DNA of 64,000 bases from Pseudocitrobacter vendiensis (GCF_943590815.1 NZ_CALSBS010000008.1:124001-188000); one strand, 5' to 3'. Positions 26,368 through 38,264 are shown, counted from the first letter of the stretch. A program made the numbers and translations. The notes: generated from the letters alone by a model not told the origin.

Positions 26368-28517
26368 TGACGACAATATCCGCATTTTCTCTCACCGTTC
26401 GCCCGGATAACGTCGCCATAATTACCATTGATGTGCCGGACGAAAAAATGAACACCCTGAAGGCGGAGTTTGGCACGCAGGTGCGGGCTATCCTCAAGCA
26501 AATTCGCGACAATAAAGCGCTTCAGGGCGTAGTGATAATCTCTGCCAAGCCTGACAACTTTATTGCCGGGGCCGATATCAACATGATTGGCAACTGCGCC
26601 AGCGCACAGGAAGCCGAAGGGCTCGCGCGGCAGGGGCAGCAGATCATGGCGGAGCTGAATGGTTTATCGATTCCGGTGATCGCCGCGATTCATGGTGCCT
26701 GTCTGGGCGGCGGGCTGGAACTGGCGCTGGCCTGTCATGGGCGTATCTGTTCTGACGATCCGAAAACCGTGCTTGGGTTACCGGAAGTGCAGCTTGGTCT
26801 GCTTCCGGGCTCGGGCGGCACCCAACGATTGCCGCGTCTGATTGGTGTGAGTACGGCGCTGGATATGATTCTGACGGGTAAGCAGTTGCGCGCGCGTCAG
26901 GCGCTGAAGGTTGGGCTGGTGGATGATGTGGTGCCGCAGACGATTTTGCTGGAGTCCGCGGTGGAGCTGGCAACGCAAGCGCCGTCACGCTCACGCCATC
27001 TGCCGGTAAAAGAGCGCGTTCTCGCAGGCCCCCTGGGGCGCAATATCCTGTTTACGCTTGCCGGAAAGAAAACCGAGCAGAAAACGCACGGTAACTATCC
27101 GGCGACCAAAAGGATTCTGGAAGTGATTGAAACCGGGCTGGCGCAAGGTACCAGCAGCGGTTATGACGCGGAAGCACGCGCATTTGGCGAGCTGGCGATG
27201 ACCTCGCAGTCTAAAGCGCTGCGGCATATTTTCTTCGCCAGTACCGAGATCAAAAAAGATCCGGGGGCCAGCGTTGAGCCCGGGCCATTGCGTGCGGTGG
27301 GGATCTTGGGCGGCGGTCTGATGGGCGGGGGGATCGCCTTTGTCACCGCGACCAAAGGTAAACTTCCTGTACGTATCAAAGACATCCATGCGAAAGGCAT
27401 TAACCACGCGCTGAAGTACAGTTGGGAGCTGCTTGATAACAAGGTGCGCCGCCGCCATATCAAGGCTAACGAGCGTGACAACCAACTGGCATTGATTTCC
27501 GGAACGACCGATTATCGCGGATTTGCGCATCGGGATTTGGTGATTGAAGCGGTATTTGAAGATCTGGCGCTAAAACAGAAAATGGTCAGTGAAATTGAGC
27601 AGCAGTGCGCGCCGCATACTGTCTTTGCGTCGAATACGTCATCGCTGCCAATTGGCGATATAGCCGCTCAGGCGCAACGGCCTGAACAGGTCATCGGCCT
27701 GCATTTTTTCAGCCCGGTCGAAAAAATGCCGCTGGTAGAGGTTATCCCACACGCATCAACCTCTGAGCAGACTATCGCCACCACCGTTAAGCTTGCGAAG
27801 AAACAGGGGAAAATGCCGATTGTGGTGGCCGATCGCGCTGGGTTTTATGTAAACCGTATTTTAGCGCCGTACATCAACGAGGCGATGCGTATGCTGACTG
27901 ACGGCGAGCGCATCGAAGATATTGATAATGCGCTGGTTAAGTTCGGTTTCCCCGTTGGGCCCATCCAGCTTTTGGATGAGGTGGGAATTGATACAGGCAC
28001 CAAAATTATGCCGGTGCTGGAAGCGGCGTATGGGGATCGTTTCAGCGCCCCTGCAACCCTTATTTCAGCGATTTTGAACGACGATCGCAAAGGCAGAAAA
28101 AACGGTCGTGGATTCTATCTTTATGGTGCAAAAGGGCGTACAAGCAAGAAACAACCGGATAGCGCGATTTATTCGCTGCCGGGAATGGCGTCGCGTAACA
28201 GCCAGCTTTCGCCGCAACAGATAGCCGAACGCTGCGTGTTGCTCATGCTCAACGAAGCGGCGCGCTGCTTTGATGAACGTGTGATCCGCAGCGCGCGCGA
28301 TGGTGACATTGGCGCTGTATTTGGCATTGGTTTTCCACCGTTCTTAGGTGGCCCGTTCCGTTATATGGATTCACTGGGCGCGGGTGAAGTGGTTGCCAGA
28401 TTGCAACGACTGACGACGCAGTACGGTCCACGTTTTACGCCATGTGAGGCGTTAGTCGCCATGGCAGAGCGGGGAGAAACTTTTTGGTCTCCCGTGGAAA
28501 CTGGCTCACAGGGTTGA
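26367..28517 (+). CDS. fadJ: Fatty acid oxidation complex alpha subunit FadJ
   Basis: 716 residues. The N-terminal crotonase domain has [17 protein letters not shown] and [15 protein letters not shown] (enoyl-CoA hydratase/isomerase). From about residue 310 comes the 3-hydroxyacyl-CoA dehydrogenase with NAD site [15 protein letters not shown], catalytic [16 protein letters not shown] and a duplicated C-terminal dimerisation domain. Forms the alpha2-beta2 complex with FadI. Confidence 0.97.
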   Translation: MTTISAFSLTVRPDNVAIITIDVPDEKMNTLKAEFGTQVRAILKQIRDNKALQGVVIISAKPDNFIAGADINMIGNCASAQEAEGLARQGQQIMAELNGLSIPVIAAIHGACLGGGLELALACHGRICSDDPKTVLGLPEVQLGLLPGSGGTQRLPRLIGVSTALDMILTGKQLRARQALKVGLVDDVVPQTILLESAVELATQAPSRSRHLPVKERVLAGPLGRNILFTLAGKKTEQKTHGNYPATKRILEVIETGLAQGTSSGYDAEARAFGELAMTSQSKALRHIFFASTEIKKDPGASVEPGPLRAVGILGGGLMGGGIAFVTATKGKLPVRIKDIHAKGINHALKYSWELLDNKVRRRHIKANERDNQLALISGTTDYRGFAHRDLVIEAVFEDLALKQKMVSEIEQQCAPHTVFASNTSSLPIGDIAAQAQRPEQVIGLHFFSPVEKMPLVEVIPHASTSEQTIATTVKLAKKQGKMPIVVADRAGFYVNRILAPYINEAMRMLTDGERIEDIDNALVKFGFPVGPIQLLDEVGIDTGTKIMPVLEAAYGDRFSAPATLISAILNDDRKGRKNGRGFYLYGAKGRTSKKQPDSAIYSLPGMASRNSQLSPQQIAERCVLLMLNEAARCFDERVIRSARDGDIGAVFGIGFPPFLGGPFRYMDSLGAGEVVARLQRLTTQYGPRFTPCEALVAMAERGETFWSPVETGSQG

Positions 28518-28726
28518 GGTCAAAGGTATATCTTTCGGCGAATGACGTTGTCCGGGTCAGTCTTGGTTATTTTGTAAACAAAGATTGACTATACTTACGC
28601 CATTAAGGTAAAAGACAGCGTTTCATTCATTGGATGGATCAGGCACAATGCCCGGCTACCGAAACATCGCAGGTCTTATTGTCTGCGATATTGATCGGTG
28701 CTTCTGTTTAACAAAAGCGGTGCAAT

Positions 28727-29212
28727 ATGCAAGTTTTTATTATGCGTCACGGCGACGCTGCTCTTGAAGCAGCCAGTGACTCGGTTCGTCCTCTTACGGG
28801 ATGTGGTTGTGATGAATCTCGTCAGATGGCAACCTGGCTGAAAGGCCAAAAAGTGGATATTGAACGTGTTCTGGTTAGCCCGTTCCTGCGTGCGGAGCAG
28901 ACTCTGGATGTGGTAGGGGAGTGCATGTACCTGCCAGAAGATGTTGAAGTGCTGCCTGAACTGACGCCATGCGGCGATATCGGCCTCGTCGGCGCGTATC
29001 TGCAAGCGCTGGCGAACGAAGGTATCGCGTCCGTGCTGGTGATATCCCACCTGCCACTGGTTGGCTACCTGGTCTCCGAACTCTGCCCTGGCGAAACGCC
29101 GCCAATGTTCACCACCTCTGCGATCGCCTGCGTCACGCTGGAAGCTGACGGGCTGGGCGTTTTCAACTGGCAAATGAGCCCCTGCAATCTGAAAATGGCG
29201 AAAGCGATTTAA
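28727..29212 (+). CDS. sixA: Phosphohistidine phosphatase SixA
   Basis: 161 residues. Histidine phosphatase signature MRHGDA with catalytic His8, partner Arg in VSPFLRAEQT and second His in ISHLPLVGY. Removes phosphate from phosphohistidine, chiefly on the nitrogen PTS protein NPr. The 209 bases before it hold a promoter-like region (TTGACT/TATACT near 28586) and no other gene. Confidence 0.96.
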   Translation: MQVFIMRHGDAALEAASDSVRPLTGCGCDESRQMATWLKGQKVDIERVLVSPFLRAEQTLDVVGECMYLPEDVEVLPELTPCGDIGLVGAYLQALANEGIASVLVISHLPLVGYLVSELCPGETPPMFTTSAIACVTLEADGLGVFNWQMSPCNLKMAKAI

Positions 29213-29230
29213 TACTCTGCTTGATGTTGT

Positions 29231-29312
29231 GCCGGATGGCGCTTGCGCTTATCCGGCCTACAGGTATATCCGATCGCGCGTAGGCCGGATGAGGCAACGC
29301 CGCCATCCGGCA
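29231..29312. repeat. BIME: two inverted REP elements
   Basis: GCCGGATGGCGCTTGCG...ATCCGGCCTACA (29231-29262) and TAGGCCGGATGAGGC...GCCATCCGGCA (29281-29312) are REP palindromes in opposite orientation. They fill the gap between the convergent sixA and smrB. Confidence 0.88.
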
Positions 29313-29321
29313 ATTCCGTGC

Positions 29322-29873
29322 CTATGGCAACTCCGGCGGTAGCCACTCTTCCACTTCAATCAGCACCAGCAGCGCGGCGTCTCCGCCATACTCTTTCGAT
29401 GCCTGATGAAATGCCATGACGTGCGGATGCTGCGCCAGCCACAGCGGCGTTTGTTGTTTAAGAATATGCTTTCCGTGCCCGTGCATCACGCAGGCGCAAA
29501 ACACATGTTCGCGGCGGCAGGCGGCAATCAGCGCGCCCAGTTCTTGTTTGGCCTGCTGCTGCGTCAACCCGTGCAAATCCAGAAACAGCTCCGGGGAGTA
29601 ATCGCCACGGCGCAGTTTTTTCAGCTCGAAATGGCTGACGCCTTCACGCACGTACCTTACCGGCCCTTCAGTATTTAGCAGCGGTTGAAACTCGTCGGAA
29701 AAATAGTGGCTGTTGTCCACCTGCTCCTGAATCAGCCGTTTCACCGGCACTTCACTCACTTTCTTACGTAACGGGCGATGGACAATGGTGTCCTGCTTAA
29801 TTTTGCGCGTCCCCGTCATCAGTTGCTGAAACAGCGCCTGATCCTCCTCGCTAAGTGATGCTTTCTTTTTCAT
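29322..29873 (-). CDS. smrB: Ribosome rescue factor SmrB
   Basis: 183 residues. The Smr domain has [17 protein letters not shown] and [16 protein letters not shown], the catalytic DLH and HGxG motifs. A basic N-terminal helix with [15 protein letters not shown] is the ribosome-binding part. Cleaves mRNA upstream of stalled, collided ribosomes. Divergent from prmB, as in E. coli (former yfcN). Confidence 0.94.
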   Translation of the reverse strand: MKKKASLSEEDQALFQQLMTGTRKIKQDTIVHRPLRKKVSEVPVKRLIQEQVDNSHYFSDEFQPLLNTEGPVRYVREGVSHFELKKLRRGDYSPELFLDLHGLTQQQAKQELGALIAACRREHVFCACVMHGHGKHILKQQTPLWLAQHPHVMAFHQASKEYGGDAALLVLIEVEEWLPPELP

Positions 29874-30037
29874 CGATTCTTCTCATCTGGCATTTCCGTT
29901 AGTTTACCTTCTGAATGCGGCGGTTGGCAGTGAAAACGGTTTTTTCCCCGGTCGCCTGCGCAAGAATGCTGATTTATCGGCGTCTTCGTGGCAAACTAGC
30001 CGCCGAATTTACCCCGACGCATGCCCTGGAGAATAAT

Positions 30038-30970
30038 GTGGATAAGATTTTTGTCGATGAAGCGGTCAATGAGCTGCAAACCATTCAGGACATGCTGCGC
30101 TGGGCGGTGAGCCGTTTTAGCGCGGCGAACATCTGGTACGGCCACGGCACCGATAACCCGTGGGATGAAGCCGTACAGCTGGTTTTGCCTTCACTCTATC
30201 TGCCGCTGGATATCCCGGAAGACATGCGCAGCGCGCGCCTGACCTCCAGTGAAAAGCATCGCATCGTCGAGCGCGTGATTCGCCGCGTCAACGAGCGTAT
30301 TCCGGTTGCGTATCTGACCAATAAAGCCTGGTTCTGCGGCCATGAATTTTATGTCGACGAACGCGTGCTGGTGCCGCGTTCGCCGATTGGCGAATTAATC
30401 AACAATAAGTTCGCCGGGCTTATCAATCATCAGCCGCAGCACATCCTCGATATGTGCACCGGCAGCGGCTGTATCGCGATTGCCAGCGCCTATGCCTTCC
30501 CCGAAGCGGAAGTAGACGCCGTGGATATTTCGCTGGATGCCCTGGCCGTCGCCGAACAAAATATTGAAGAACACGGCATGATCCACAACGTCACGCCGAT
30601 TCGCTCAGACCTCTTCCGTGACCTGCCGCAGTTGCAGTACGATTTAATCGTCACTAACCCGCCGTATGTCGATGCTGAAGACATGTCCGATCTGCCGAGC
30701 GAATACCGTTTCGAGCCAGAGCTGGGCCTCGCATCGGGTACGGATGGGCTGAAGCTGACGCGCCGCATTCTGGCCTGTGCACCGGATTACCTTGCGGACG
30801 ATGGCGTGCTGATTTGTGAAGTTGGCAACAGCATGGTGCATCTCATGGACCAGTACCCGGACGTACCGTTTACCTGGCTGGAGTTTGATAACGGCGGTGA
30901 CGGCGTCTTCATGCTGACCAAAGCGCAGCTGGTGGCTGCCCGCGATCATTTCGCGATTTACAAAGATTAA
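30038..30970 (+). CDS. prmB: Ribosomal protein uL3 glutamine methyltransferase PrmB
   Basis: 310 residues from the GTG at 30038 (GGAG upstream), the length and N-terminus of E. coli PrmB; the longer frame to 29915 is not conserved. SAM site [20 protein letters not shown] and substrate-binding NPPY in [14 protein letters not shown]. Methylates Gln150 of ribosomal protein uL3. Divergent from smrB. Confidence 0.95.
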   Translation: MDKIFVDEAVNELQTIQDMLRWAVSRFSAANIWYGHGTDNPWDEAVQLVLPSLYLPLDIPEDMRSARLTSSEKHRIVERVIRRVNERIPVAYLTNKAWFCGHEFYVDERVLVPRSPIGELINNKFAGLINHQPQHILDMCTGSGCIAIASAYAFPEAEVDAVDISLDALAVAEQNIEEHGMIHNVTPIRSDLFRDLPQLQYDLIVTNPPYVDAEDMSDLPSEYRFEPELGLASGTDGLKLTRRILACAPDYLADDGVLICEVGNSMVHLMDQYPDVPFTWLEFDNGGDGVFMLTKAQLVAARDHFAIYKD

Positions 30971-31009
30971 TCCAGCACGCAACAACACAACAACGACAGC
31001 GGAGCCGTG

Positions 31010-32095
31010 ATGGCAGGAAATACAATTGGACAACTCTTTCGCGTAACCACCTTCGGTGAGTCGCATGGTCTGGCACTTGGCTGTATTGTCGATGGCGTGC
31101 CGCCAGGCATCCCGTTAACGGAAGCCGATTTGCAGCACGACCTCGACCGTCGTCGCCCAGGCACCTCGCGCTACACCACCCAGCGCCGCGAGCCGGACCA
31201 GGTGAAAATTCTCTCTGGCGTATTTGAAGGCGTGACCACCGGTACCAGCATTGGCCTGCTGATTGAAAATACCGATCAGCGCTCGCAGGATTACGGTGCC
31301 ATCAAAGATGTGTTCCGCCCAGGGCATGCTGATTACACCTATGAACAGAAATATGGTCTGCGCGACTATCGCGGCGGTGGCCGTTCTTCTGCTCGTGAAA
31401 CCGCGATGCGCGTGGCGGCGGGCGCCATTGCCAAAAAATTCCTCGCGACGAAATTCGGTATTCAAATCCGCGCGTGCCTGACGCAAATGGGCGAGATTCC
31501 GCTGGCGATTAAAGACTGGGATCAGGTTGAGCAAAACCCGTTCTTCTGCCCGGATCCGGATAAAATCGACGTGCTGGATGAACTGATGCGTGGCCTGAAA
31601 AAAGAGGGCGATTCCATCGGCGCAAAAGTCACGGTGGTTGCTGACGCCGTGCCTGCGGGCTTTGGCGAGCCGGTCTTTGACCGCCTGGATGCCGATATCG
31701 CGCACGCACTGATGAGCATTAACGCGGTGAAAGGCGTGGAAATCGGCGATGGTTTTGAGGTGGTGAAACTGCGTGGCAGTGAAAACCGCGACGAAATTAC
31801 TAAAGACGGTTTCCAGAGTAACCATGCAGGCGGCATTCTGGGGGGGATCAGCAGCGGTCAGCAGATCGTCGCGAACATCGCCCTGAAACCGACTTCCAGC
31901 ATTACCGTGCCGGGTAAAACGCTCAACCGCTTTGGTGAAGAAGTCGAGATGATCACTAAAGGCCGTCACGATCCGTGTGTGGGTATTCGCGCGGTGCCTA
32001 TCGCGGAAGCGATGCTGGCCATTGTTCTGATGGATCACTTTATGCGTCAACGCGCTCAAAACGCCGATGTGACGACCACTCTTCCACGCTGGTAA
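31010..32095 (+). CDS. aroC: Chorismate synthase
   Basis: 361 residues, E. coli length. Family signatures [34 protein letters not shown] and [16 protein letters not shown]. Needs reduced FMN; converts 5-enolpyruvylshikimate 3-phosphate to chorismate. The ATG at 31010 follows GGAGCC; a GTG one codon earlier is in frame. Starts the aroC-mepA-yfcA-epmC-yfcL run. Confidence 0.97.
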   Translation: MAGNTIGQLFRVTTFGESHGLALGCIVDGVPPGIPLTEADLQHDLDRRRPGTSRYTTQRREPDQVKILSGVFEGVTTGTSIGLLIENTDQRSQDYGAIKDVFRPGHADYTYEQKYGLRDYRGGGRSSARETAMRVAAGAIAKKFLATKFGIQIRACLTQMGEIPLAIKDWDQVEQNPFFCPDPDKIDVLDELMRGLKKEGDSIGAKVTVVADAVPAGFGEPVFDRLDADIAHALMSINAVKGVEIGDGFEVVKLRGSENRDEITKDGFQSNHAGGILGGISSGQQIVANIALKPTSSITVPGKTLNRFGEEVEMITKGRHDPCVGIRAVPIAEAMLAIVLMDHFMRQRAQNADVTTTLPRW

Positions 32096-32097
32096 TC

Positions 32098-32922
32098 ATG
32101 AAAAAAACCGTTCTCGCTCTGCTGGCCCTTGTGGCCAGCACCGCCAGCCTGGCGGCAACGCCGTGGCAAAAAGTTGTTCAGCCGATCCCCGGAAGCACGC
32201 AGTCTATCGGCGCTTTTGCGAATGGGTGTATCGTCGGAGCCGAGGCGCTACCGCTGCAATCGAACACTTATCAGGTGATGCGTACCGACCAGCGTCGCTA
32301 TTTCGGCCACCCGGACCTGGTGCGCTTTATTCAGCGCCTCAGTCAGCAGGTGCAGAACAACGGCATGGGAACGGTGTTGATTGGCGATATGGGCATGCCT
32401 GCCGGTGGGCGTTTTAACGGCGGTCACGCCAGCCACCAGAGCGGTCTGGATGTCGATATCTTCCTGCAACTGCCGAAAACCCGCTGGACGTCGGCGCAAC
32501 TGCTGAAACCGCAGGCGCTGGATCTGGTCGCGGCGGATGGTAAAAGCATCAACTCGCGCGTCTGGCAGCCGGAAATAGGCAATCTGATTAAGCTTGCCGC
32601 GCAGGATAGCGAAGTCACGCGTATCTTTGTCAACCCGGCAATTAAGCAACAGCTTTGCCTGGAGGCAGGGAGCGATCGTGACTGGTTGCGTAAGGTTCGC
32701 CCGTGGTTCCAGCATCGTGCGCATATGCACGTGCGTCTGCGTTGCCCGGCGAACAGCCTTGAATGTGAAGATCAAGCTTTACCGCCAGCAGGTGACGGTT
32801 GCGGTGCGGAGTTACAAAGCTGGTTCGAACCGCCCAAACCGGGTGCCACCAAACCTGTGAAGAAGACGCCGCCGCCATTACCGCCTTCCTGCCAGGCGTT
32901 ACTGGATGAGCATGTACTCTGA
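32098..32922 (+). CDS. mepA: Penicillin-insensitive murein endopeptidase MepA
   Basis: 274 residues. Signal peptide [23 protein letters not shown]-type zinc site: [15 protein letters not shown] supplies His and Asp ligands and HRAHMHVRL the other His residues. Cleaves D-Ala-meso-DAP cross-links in the periplasm. Starts two bases after aroC; its TGA overlaps the yfcA ATG. Confidence 0.96.
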   Translation: MKKTVLALLALVASTASLAATPWQKVVQPIPGSTQSIGAFANGCIVGAEALPLQSNTYQVMRTDQRRYFGHPDLVRFIQRLSQQVQNNGMGTVLIGDMGMPAGGRFNGGHASHQSGLDVDIFLQLPKTRWTSAQLLKPQALDLVAADGKSINSRVWQPEIGNLIKLAAQDSEVTRIFVNPAIKQQLCLEAGSDRDWLRKVRPWFQHRAHMHVRLRCPANSLECEDQALPPAGDGCGAELQSWFEPPKPGATKPVKKTPPPLPPSCQALLDEHVL

Positions 32923-33731
32923 TGGACAGTTTTGTTGAGATATTCACCGTCTCCCCCCTCATGTTGGCGGCGCTGTTTTTTATCGCCGCGCTGGCCGGGT
33001 TTATCGATTCTTTAGCGGGTGGCGGCGGCTTACTCACCGTTCCCGCGCTGATGGCGGCGGGGATGTCACCCGCACAGGCCCTGGCAACCAACAAATTACA
33101 GGCCTGTGGCGGTTCGCTTTCGGCATCACTCTATTTTGTCCGCCAGAAAGTCGTTAACCTGGCCGATCAGAAGCTCAATATTCTGATGACCTTCATTGGT
33201 TCAATGGCTGGGGCGCTGCTGGTTCAGTATGTAAAAGCTGACGTGCTGCGCCAAATCTTACCGCTTCTGGTTATCGGTATTGGTCTGTATTTCCTGCTGA
33301 TGCCAAAAATCGGCGAAGGCGACCGCGCGCGTCGTCTGCATGGCCTGCCGTTTGCCCTGGTGGCGGGCGGCTGCGTCGGTTTTTATGACGGTTTCTTTGG
33401 CCCCGGCGCGGGGTCTTTCTACGCACTGGCGTTTGTTACCCTGGCAGGTTTTAACCTCGCCAAATCGACCGCCCATGCGAAAGTACTGAACGCCACCTCA
33501 AACGTTGGCGGGCTGCTACTGTTTATTCTGGGCGGCAAAGTTATCTGGGCAACCGGCTTCGTGATGATGGTCGGTCAGTTCTTCGGTGCCCGAATGGGGT
33601 CACGGCTGGTTCTCAGCAAAGGGCAATCGCTTATTCGCCCGATGATTGTCATCGTCTCGGCGGTGATGAGCGCCAAACTTCTGTATGACAGCCATGGACA
33701 GGAAATCCTTCAGTGGTTAGGGATGAATTAA
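32922..33731 (+). CDS. yfcA: TauE/SafE-family inner-membrane protein YfcA
   Basis: 269 residues, about eight membrane helices, starting with LAALFFIAALAGFIDSLAGGGGLLTVPAL, the family hallmark, repeated as GGCVGFYDGFFGPGAGSFYALAFV in the second half. Family members move sulfur-containing or small organic anions. Substrate here unknown. Overlaps mepA by one base. Confidence 0.93.
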   Translation: MDSFVEIFTVSPLMLAALFFIAALAGFIDSLAGGGGLLTVPALMAAGMSPAQALATNKLQACGGSLSASLYFVRQKVVNLADQKLNILMTFIGSMAGALLVQYVKADVLRQILPLLVIGIGLYFLLMPKIGEGDRARRLHGLPFALVAGGCVGFYDGFFGPGAGSFYALAFVTLAGFNLAKSTAHAKVLNATSNVGGLLLFILGGKVIWATGFVMMVGQFFGARMGSRLVLSKGQSLIRPMIVIVSAVMSAKLLYDSHGQEILQWLGMN

Positions 33732-33734
33732 TTA

Positions 33735-34283
33735 ATGAACGCAACGCATAACGCGCAGCAGCTGATCGCTATTTTCGATAGCTGTTTTGCCGATGATTTT
33801 AATACCCGTCTGATTAAAGGCGACGACGAACCGATCTATCTTCCTGCTGATGCCGATGTGCCCTATAACCGCATCGTCTTCGCCCACGGCTTTTACGCCA
33901 GCGCGCTGCACGAGATTTCGCACTGGTGTATCGCCGGAAAAGCGCGCCGTGAACAGGTCGATTTCGGTTACTGGTACTGCCCGGACGGGCGCGATGCCAA
34001 AACACAAGGGCAGTTTGAAGATGTGGAAGTGAAACCACAGGCTTTTGACTGGCTGTTCTGCGTGGCGGCGGGCTATCCGTTTAACGTGAGCTGCGACAAC
34101 CTTGAAGGCGACTTCGAGCCGGACCGCATCGTTTTTCAGCGCCGCGTGCATGCGCAGGTGATGGAATATCTGGAGAAGGGCATTCCTGCACGCCCGGCCA
34201 GATTTATCAACGCATTACAAAACTATTATCAGACGCCGCCGCTCGCGGCAGAACAATTTCCGTGGCCGGAAGATCTTAACTAA
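33735..34283 (+). CDS. epmC: Elongation factor P hydroxylase EpmC
   Basis: 182 residues matching E. coli EpmC (YfcM). Metal-binding residues in [19 protein letters not shown] and the family region [28 protein letters not shown]. Hydroxylates the beta-lysylated Lys34 of EF-P. Begins three bases after yfcA. Confidence 0.95.
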   Translation: MNATHNAQQLIAIFDSCFADDFNTRLIKGDDEPIYLPADADVPYNRIVFAHGFYASALHEISHWCIAGKARREQVDFGYWYCPDGRDAKTQGQFEDVEVKPQAFDWLFCVAAGYPFNVSCDNLEGDFEPDRIVFQRRVHAQVMEYLEKGIPARPARFINALQNYYQTPPLAAEQFPWPEDLN

Positions 34284-34309
34284 CGCCACGTTCAAAAAGA
34301 GGAAAGAAG

Positions 34310-34585
34310 ATGATCGCCGAGTTTGAATCACGCATTCTGGCGTTAATTGATGACATGGTGGAGCACGCCAGCGACGATGAACTGTTTGCCAGCGGTTATC
34401 TGCGTGGTCACCTGACGCTGGCGGTTGCCGAGCTGGAAGAGGGCGACGACCACTCGGCTGATGCGGTGTCGCACAATGTGACGCGCAGTCTGGAGAAAGC
34501 GATTCAGGCGGGCGAACTGTCACCGCGCGACCAGGCGCTGGTGCTGGGGATGTGGGAGACGCTGTTCCAGAAGGCGCAGCAGTAG
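34310..34585 (+). CDS. yfcL: YfcL family protein
   Basis: 91 residues, acidic and helical, nearly the same as E. coli YfcL. AAAGAGGAAAG ribosome site. No recognised domain beyond its own family; function unknown. Last gene of the aroC run, followed by a repeat element. Confidence 0.9.
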   Translation: MIAEFESRILALIDDMVEHASDDELFASGYLRGHLTLAVAELEEGDDHSADAVSHNVTRSLEKAIQAGELSPRDQALVLGMWETLFQKAQQ

Positions 34586-34587
34586 GG

Positions 34588-34680
34588 CCCTCACCCTATC
34601 CCTCTCCCACAGGGAGAGGGGACCGTTCGTGCAGTTTGGTTTTTCTCCCTCTCCCTGCGGGAGAGGGCCGGGGTGAGGGG
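34588..34680. repeat. CCCTCACCC-type palindromic repeat, copy 1
   Basis: Arms beginning CCCTCACCCTATCCC and ending GGGGTGAGGGG enclose two inner hairpins, CTCTCCC-ACA-GGGAGAG and CTCTCCCTGCGGGAGAG. It lies between the convergent yfcL and mnmC and may terminate both. A second copy lies at 47424-47532. Confidence 0.85.
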
Positions 34681-34684
34681 TAGC

Positions 34685-36685
34685 TTACTTAACCTTTTTC
34701 CCCTTCAATAACTTTCTCACCCACAACCGGTTCGGATTCAACGCCGATAATGTCCGGGCATCCAGCGGTAGCGGTTCATGGCTCATTTGCGATGCCAGTA
34801 TTTCGGCCGCCAGCGGCGCGGTGCATAACCCACGAGACCCAAATCCACCCAACATAAACAGATTCGGATAACCCGGGGCTGTGGCTGCTGTGTCTTGCTC
34901 CTCATGCAGATGGGCATATTGCGTCAGCGTGGCGTCGTAATCCGGCACATTGCCGAGCATGGGCAGATGGTCGCGCGTGGCGCATCGCACGCCAACACGC
35001 GCCTCGTTGGCGCTGACATCGACCTCTTTCGCCCATTCGGCATCGGGGAAACAGTTGATCAATCGCTGACGATTATGCTGCTGGTCTTCCTCGTTAAAGG
35101 TCATCTCTCGTTCGCCACGATGGTAGCTTGCGCCAATGCAGTGATGCTGATTGGCCGGGTTTTGCGGCGTCAGGTAACCGTCATAGCACAGCACCTGGCG
35201 AAGCTGCGCCAGCGAAGGGCCCGTGGGAATATGACTTACCTGCCCGCCAACAGCGTACACAGGCAACGCTGCAGTTTGGGGAAGCTGGTTAATATTATGC
35301 CCGGTCGCCAGCACCACGCTCGCGGCGCGGGCGCTTTCATAATCAGCGAAATGCAACTGCCAGGCGTCATCCTGCTTTTCCAGCGAAGTGAGGGATTTGT
35401 TCCAGTGCACGGCCAGCCCTTGCTGCCGGGCCAGCGCCAATACGCTTGCCGTGAGCTGTGCCGGAGAGAGCCAGCCGCCCGCCGGATACTGAATGCCGCC
35501 GCAGCCTGTTTCTACGCCGATATTTTCGGCAACGTCCTGCGCGCTCACCGCGTGTGCCAATGCTTCAGGCAGCTCCAGCAACAGCATCTGGTTGATTTTC
35601 TGCTGACTTTTTTCATCCCAGCCAAGCTGGGTAACGCCGCACCACTGATGATCAAATGCCACCGGGAGCGAATCATAAAGCCGACGTGCGAAGGTGAACG
35701 CTGCCGGGAAGAACGTTTCCAGGGCGGGATCGTGCGCGCTCAACAACGGATACAGCGCCCCCTGACGATTACCGGATGCGCCCTGCGCCGGGGCATCGTC
35801 GGCACAGTAAAGCGTCACCTGCCAGCCGCGTCTCAGTAGGGCCAGTGAGAGCAGGGCGCTGGCGATACCGCCGCCGATAATCGCAGTTTCACGCGTGCTG
35901 GCGCCGGTGCGGGCAAACCAGGGCGCACGCGCGGGAAGGATGTTTGGCTGCGTCATTTCCCCGACCAGCATTTCGCGCTTGCGGCCAAAGCCTTTGGTTT
36001 TATGCATCGTAAAACCGGCGTCCTGTAAACCTCGACGGACAAAACCCGCCGAGGTGAACGTCGCCAGCGTGCCGCCGGGCCGGGCCAGACGCGCCATCGC
36101 GGAAAAGAGCTGCGGCGTCCACATATCCGGGTTTTTCGCCGGGGCGAAGCCGTCGAGGAACCAGGCATCCACCTGCTGATTGAACGAATCATCCAGTTGA
36201 TCAGTCAGCTCGTTGATGTCGCCGAACCATAAATCGAGCGTCACCCGTCCGCCATCGAGCAATAAACGGTGGCATCCCGCCAGCGGCAGCGGCCACTGGG
36301 CCTGAAGCTGTTCCGCCCACGGTGCCAGTTCCGGCCAGTGCTGATGTGCTAAGCGCAGGTCGCCGGCGGTGAGTGGGAATTTTTCAAAGCTGACAAAATG
36401 CAGCCGTTGCAGTGTCGCCTCAGGGTTGGCGAGGCGAAAGGCATCGAACGCCTGCCAAAGCGTTAGAAAGTTGAGCCCGGTTCCGAATCCGCTTTCCGCT
36501 ACCACAAAAAGAGGATGCGGATGCGTGGGGAAGCGTGCCTCTAACTGGTTACCCCCCAGAAAGACGTAGCGTGTTTCTTCCAGACCATTGTCATTGGAGA
36601 AGTAGACGTCGTCGAAATCTCGGGAAACAGGTGTACCCTCACTGTTGAATTCGAGGTTGGCAGATTGTATGGCGTTTTGTTTCAC
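34685..36685 (-). CDS. mnmC: Bifunctional tRNA mnm5s2U biosynthesis protein MnmC
   Basis: 666 residues from a GTG at 36685, which gives the known N-terminus ([21 protein letters not shown]); the frame runs further upstream without family support. The N-terminal methyltransferase domain (about 1-245) has [17 protein letters not shown] and [17 protein letters not shown]. The C-terminal FAD oxidoreductase has [17 protein letters not shown] and a GGFGSRG near the end. Completes the wobble modification begun by MnmEG. Divergent from fabB. Confidence 0.95.
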   Translation of the reverse strand: MKQNAIQSANLEFNSEGTPVSRDFDDVYFSNDNGLEETRYVFLGGNQLEARFPTHPHPLFVVAESGFGTGLNFLTLWQAFDAFRLANPEATLQRLHFVSFEKFPLTAGDLRLAHQHWPELAPWAEQLQAQWPLPLAGCHRLLLDGGRVTLDLWFGDINELTDQLDDSFNQQVDAWFLDGFAPAKNPDMWTPQLFSAMARLARPGGTLATFTSAGFVRRGLQDAGFTMHKTKGFGRKREMLVGEMTQPNILPARAPWFARTGASTRETAIIGGGIASALLSLALLRRGWQVTLYCADDAPAQGASGNRQGALYPLLSAHDPALETFFPAAFTFARRLYDSLPVAFDHQWCGVTQLGWDEKSQQKINQMLLLELPEALAHAVSAQDVAENIGVETGCGGIQYPAGGWLSPAQLTASVLALARQQGLAVHWNKSLTSLEKQDDAWQLHFADYESARAASVVLATGHNINQLPQTAALPVYAVGGQVSHIPTGPSLAQLRQVLCYDGYLTPQNPANQHHCIGASYHRGEREMTFNEEDQQHNRQRLINCFPDAEWAKEVDVSANEARVGVRCATRDHLPMLGNVPDYDATLTQYAHLHEEQDTAATAPGYPNLFMLGGFGSRGLCTAPLAAEILASQMSHEPLPLDARTLSALNPNRLWVRKLLKGKKVK

Positions 36686-36760
36686 GTAAGTTACTCGTGC
36701 GGCAAGGAGTCCGCCGATCTTAGCGATGCGTGCCGGAAGGCGCAAATTTATGCATAAATT

Positions 36761-36796
36761 GGCTGATCGGACTTGTTCGGCGTACAAGTGTACGCT
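36761..36796 (+). promoter_or_regulatory. FadR and FabR sites of fabB
   Basis: GGCTGATCGGACTTGTT (36761-36777) fits FadR, which activates fabB. GGCGTACAAGTGTACGCT (36779-36796) contains the palindrome CGTACA-AG-TGTACG, the FabR repressor site. The adjacent arrangement is that of E. coli fabB and lets acyl-CoA and unsaturated acyl chains set fabB expression. Confidence 0.8.
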
Positions 36797-36845
36797 ATCT
36801 TGCCTCTCGAAACTTTAAAATAGTGATGACTTACAGAGGTTATGA

Positions 36846-38063
36846 ATGAAACGTGCAGTGATTACTGGCCTGGGCATCGTTTCCAGCATCGGTAGCAACC
36901 AGCAGGAAGTCCTGGCATCTCTGCGTGAAGGACGCTCGGGGATCACTTTCTCTCAAGAGTTCAAAGATTCTGGTATGCGTAGCCACGTATGGGGTAACGT
37001 CAAACTGGACACCACCGGTCTTATTGACCGCAAAGTGGTCCGTTTCATGAACGATGCCTCTATCTACGCTTACCTCTCCATGCAGCAAGCCGTTGAAGAC
37101 TCCGGCCTGAAAGCAGAAGATTATCAGAATAACCCGCGTGTGGGATTGATCGCCGGTTCCGGTGGCTCCTCCAAAGCGCAGGTATTCGGCGCTGACGCAA
37201 TGCGTAGCCCGCGCGGCCTGAAAGCGGTTGGCCCTTATGTGGTGACCAAAGCCATGGGTTCTGCGGTTTCCGCATGCCTGGCAACGCCGTTTAAAATTCA
37301 TGGTGTGAACTACTCTATCAGCTCTGCGTGTGCCACTTCCGCGCACTGTATCGGTAATGCGGTAGAACAAATTCAACTGGGCAAACAGGACATCGTGTTT
37401 GCAGGCGGCGGCGAAGAACTGGGCTGGGAAATGGCCTGTGAGTTCGACGCTATGGGCGCACTGTCCACTAAATTCAACGACACGCCGGAAAAAGCGTCCC
37501 GTACCTATGACGCGCACCGTGATGGCTTCATCATCGCAGGCGGCGGCGGTATGGTTGTCGTGGAAGAGCTGGAACACGCTCTGGCGCGCGGCGCGCATAT
37601 CTATGCAGAAATCGTGGGCTACGGCGCAACGTCTGATGGCGCTGACATGGTTGCTCCGTCTGGTGAAGGCGCAGTACGTTGCATGAAGATGGCGATGAAC
37701 GGCGTTGATACCCCAATCGATTACCTGAACTCCCACGGTACTTCTACTCCGGTAGGCGACGTGAAAGAACTGGGCGCTATCCAGGAAGTGTTTGGCGATA
37801 ACAGCCCGGCTATCTCTGCCACCAAAGCCATGACCGGCCACTCTCTGGGCGCGGCTGGCGTGCAGGAAGCTATCTACTCTCTGCTGATGCTGGAACATGG
37901 CTTTATCGCGCCAAGCATCAACATTGAAGAGCTGGACGAGCAGGCTGCTGGCCTGAACATCGTTACCAAACCGACTGAGCGTGAACTGACGACCGTTATG
38001 TCTAACAGCTTCGGCTTCGGCGGTACCAACGCAACACTGGTGATGCGCAAGCTGAAAGCGTAA
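36846..38063 (+). CDS. fabB: 3-oxoacyl-[ACP] synthase I
   Basis: 405 residues. Catalytic triad visible: Cys162 in [10 protein letters not shown], His in [13 protein letters not shown], His in [12 protein letters not shown], plus the C-terminal [11 protein letters not shown]. Elongates acyl-ACP and is required for unsaturated fatty acids. Preceded by FadR/FabR sites, followed by a strong terminator. Confidence 0.97.
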   Translation: MKRAVITGLGIVSSIGSNQQEVLASLREGRSGITFSQEFKDSGMRSHVWGNVKLDTTGLIDRKVVRFMNDASIYAYLSMQQAVEDSGLKAEDYQNNPRVGLIAGSGGSSKAQVFGADAMRSPRGLKAVGPYVVTKAMGSAVSACLATPFKIHGVNYSISSACATSAHCIGNAVEQIQLGKQDIVFAGGGEELGWEMACEFDAMGALSTKFNDTPEKASRTYDAHRDGFIIAGGGGMVVVEELEHALARGAHIYAEIVGYGATSDGADMVAPSGEGAVRCMKMAMNGVDTPIDYLNSHGTSTPVGDVKELGAIQEVFGDNSPAISATKAMTGHSLGAAGVQEAIYSLLMLEHGFIAPSINIEELDEQAAGLNIVTKPTERELTTVMSNSFGFGGTNATLVMRKLKA

Positions 38064-38077
38064 TTGCTGAATGTGAT

Positions 38078-38105
38078 AAAAAAGGAGCCGAAAGGCTCCT
38101 TTTTT
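38078..38105 (+). terminator. Terminator of fabB
   Basis: AAAGGAGCC-GAAA-GGCTCCTTT stem (38081-38102) with GAAA loop followed by a T-run; 15 bases after the fabB stop. Confidence 0.92.
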
Positions 38106-38264
38106 GTGCGTTGACATCTTGCTGTTAAAAAAGGCAAAATCTGCCCTCAACACTCTTATATGAGTGCGTAAGCGTTTAACGTCAATCAACGCGCCGACAC
38201 CCTGATTATCAGGTGGAGGAGGCGTGGTCTATTCCCCGCCTTACTCTGCATTCTGGAGTAAAGC

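Noticed and set aside
28518-28726. Possible small gene between fadJ and sixA
   Set aside because: No frame with a ribosome site or conserved sequence; the interval looks like the sixA promoter region.
31115-32059. 314-residue open frame on the minus strand opposite aroC
   Set aside because: Shadow of aroC codon usage; no ribosome site, domain or independent context.
36840-38189. 449-residue open frame on the minus strand opposite fabB
   Set aside because: It lies opposite a clearly conserved gene, has no recognisable domain and is composed of His/Arg/Phe-rich sequence typical of the antisense frame of a codon-biased gene.
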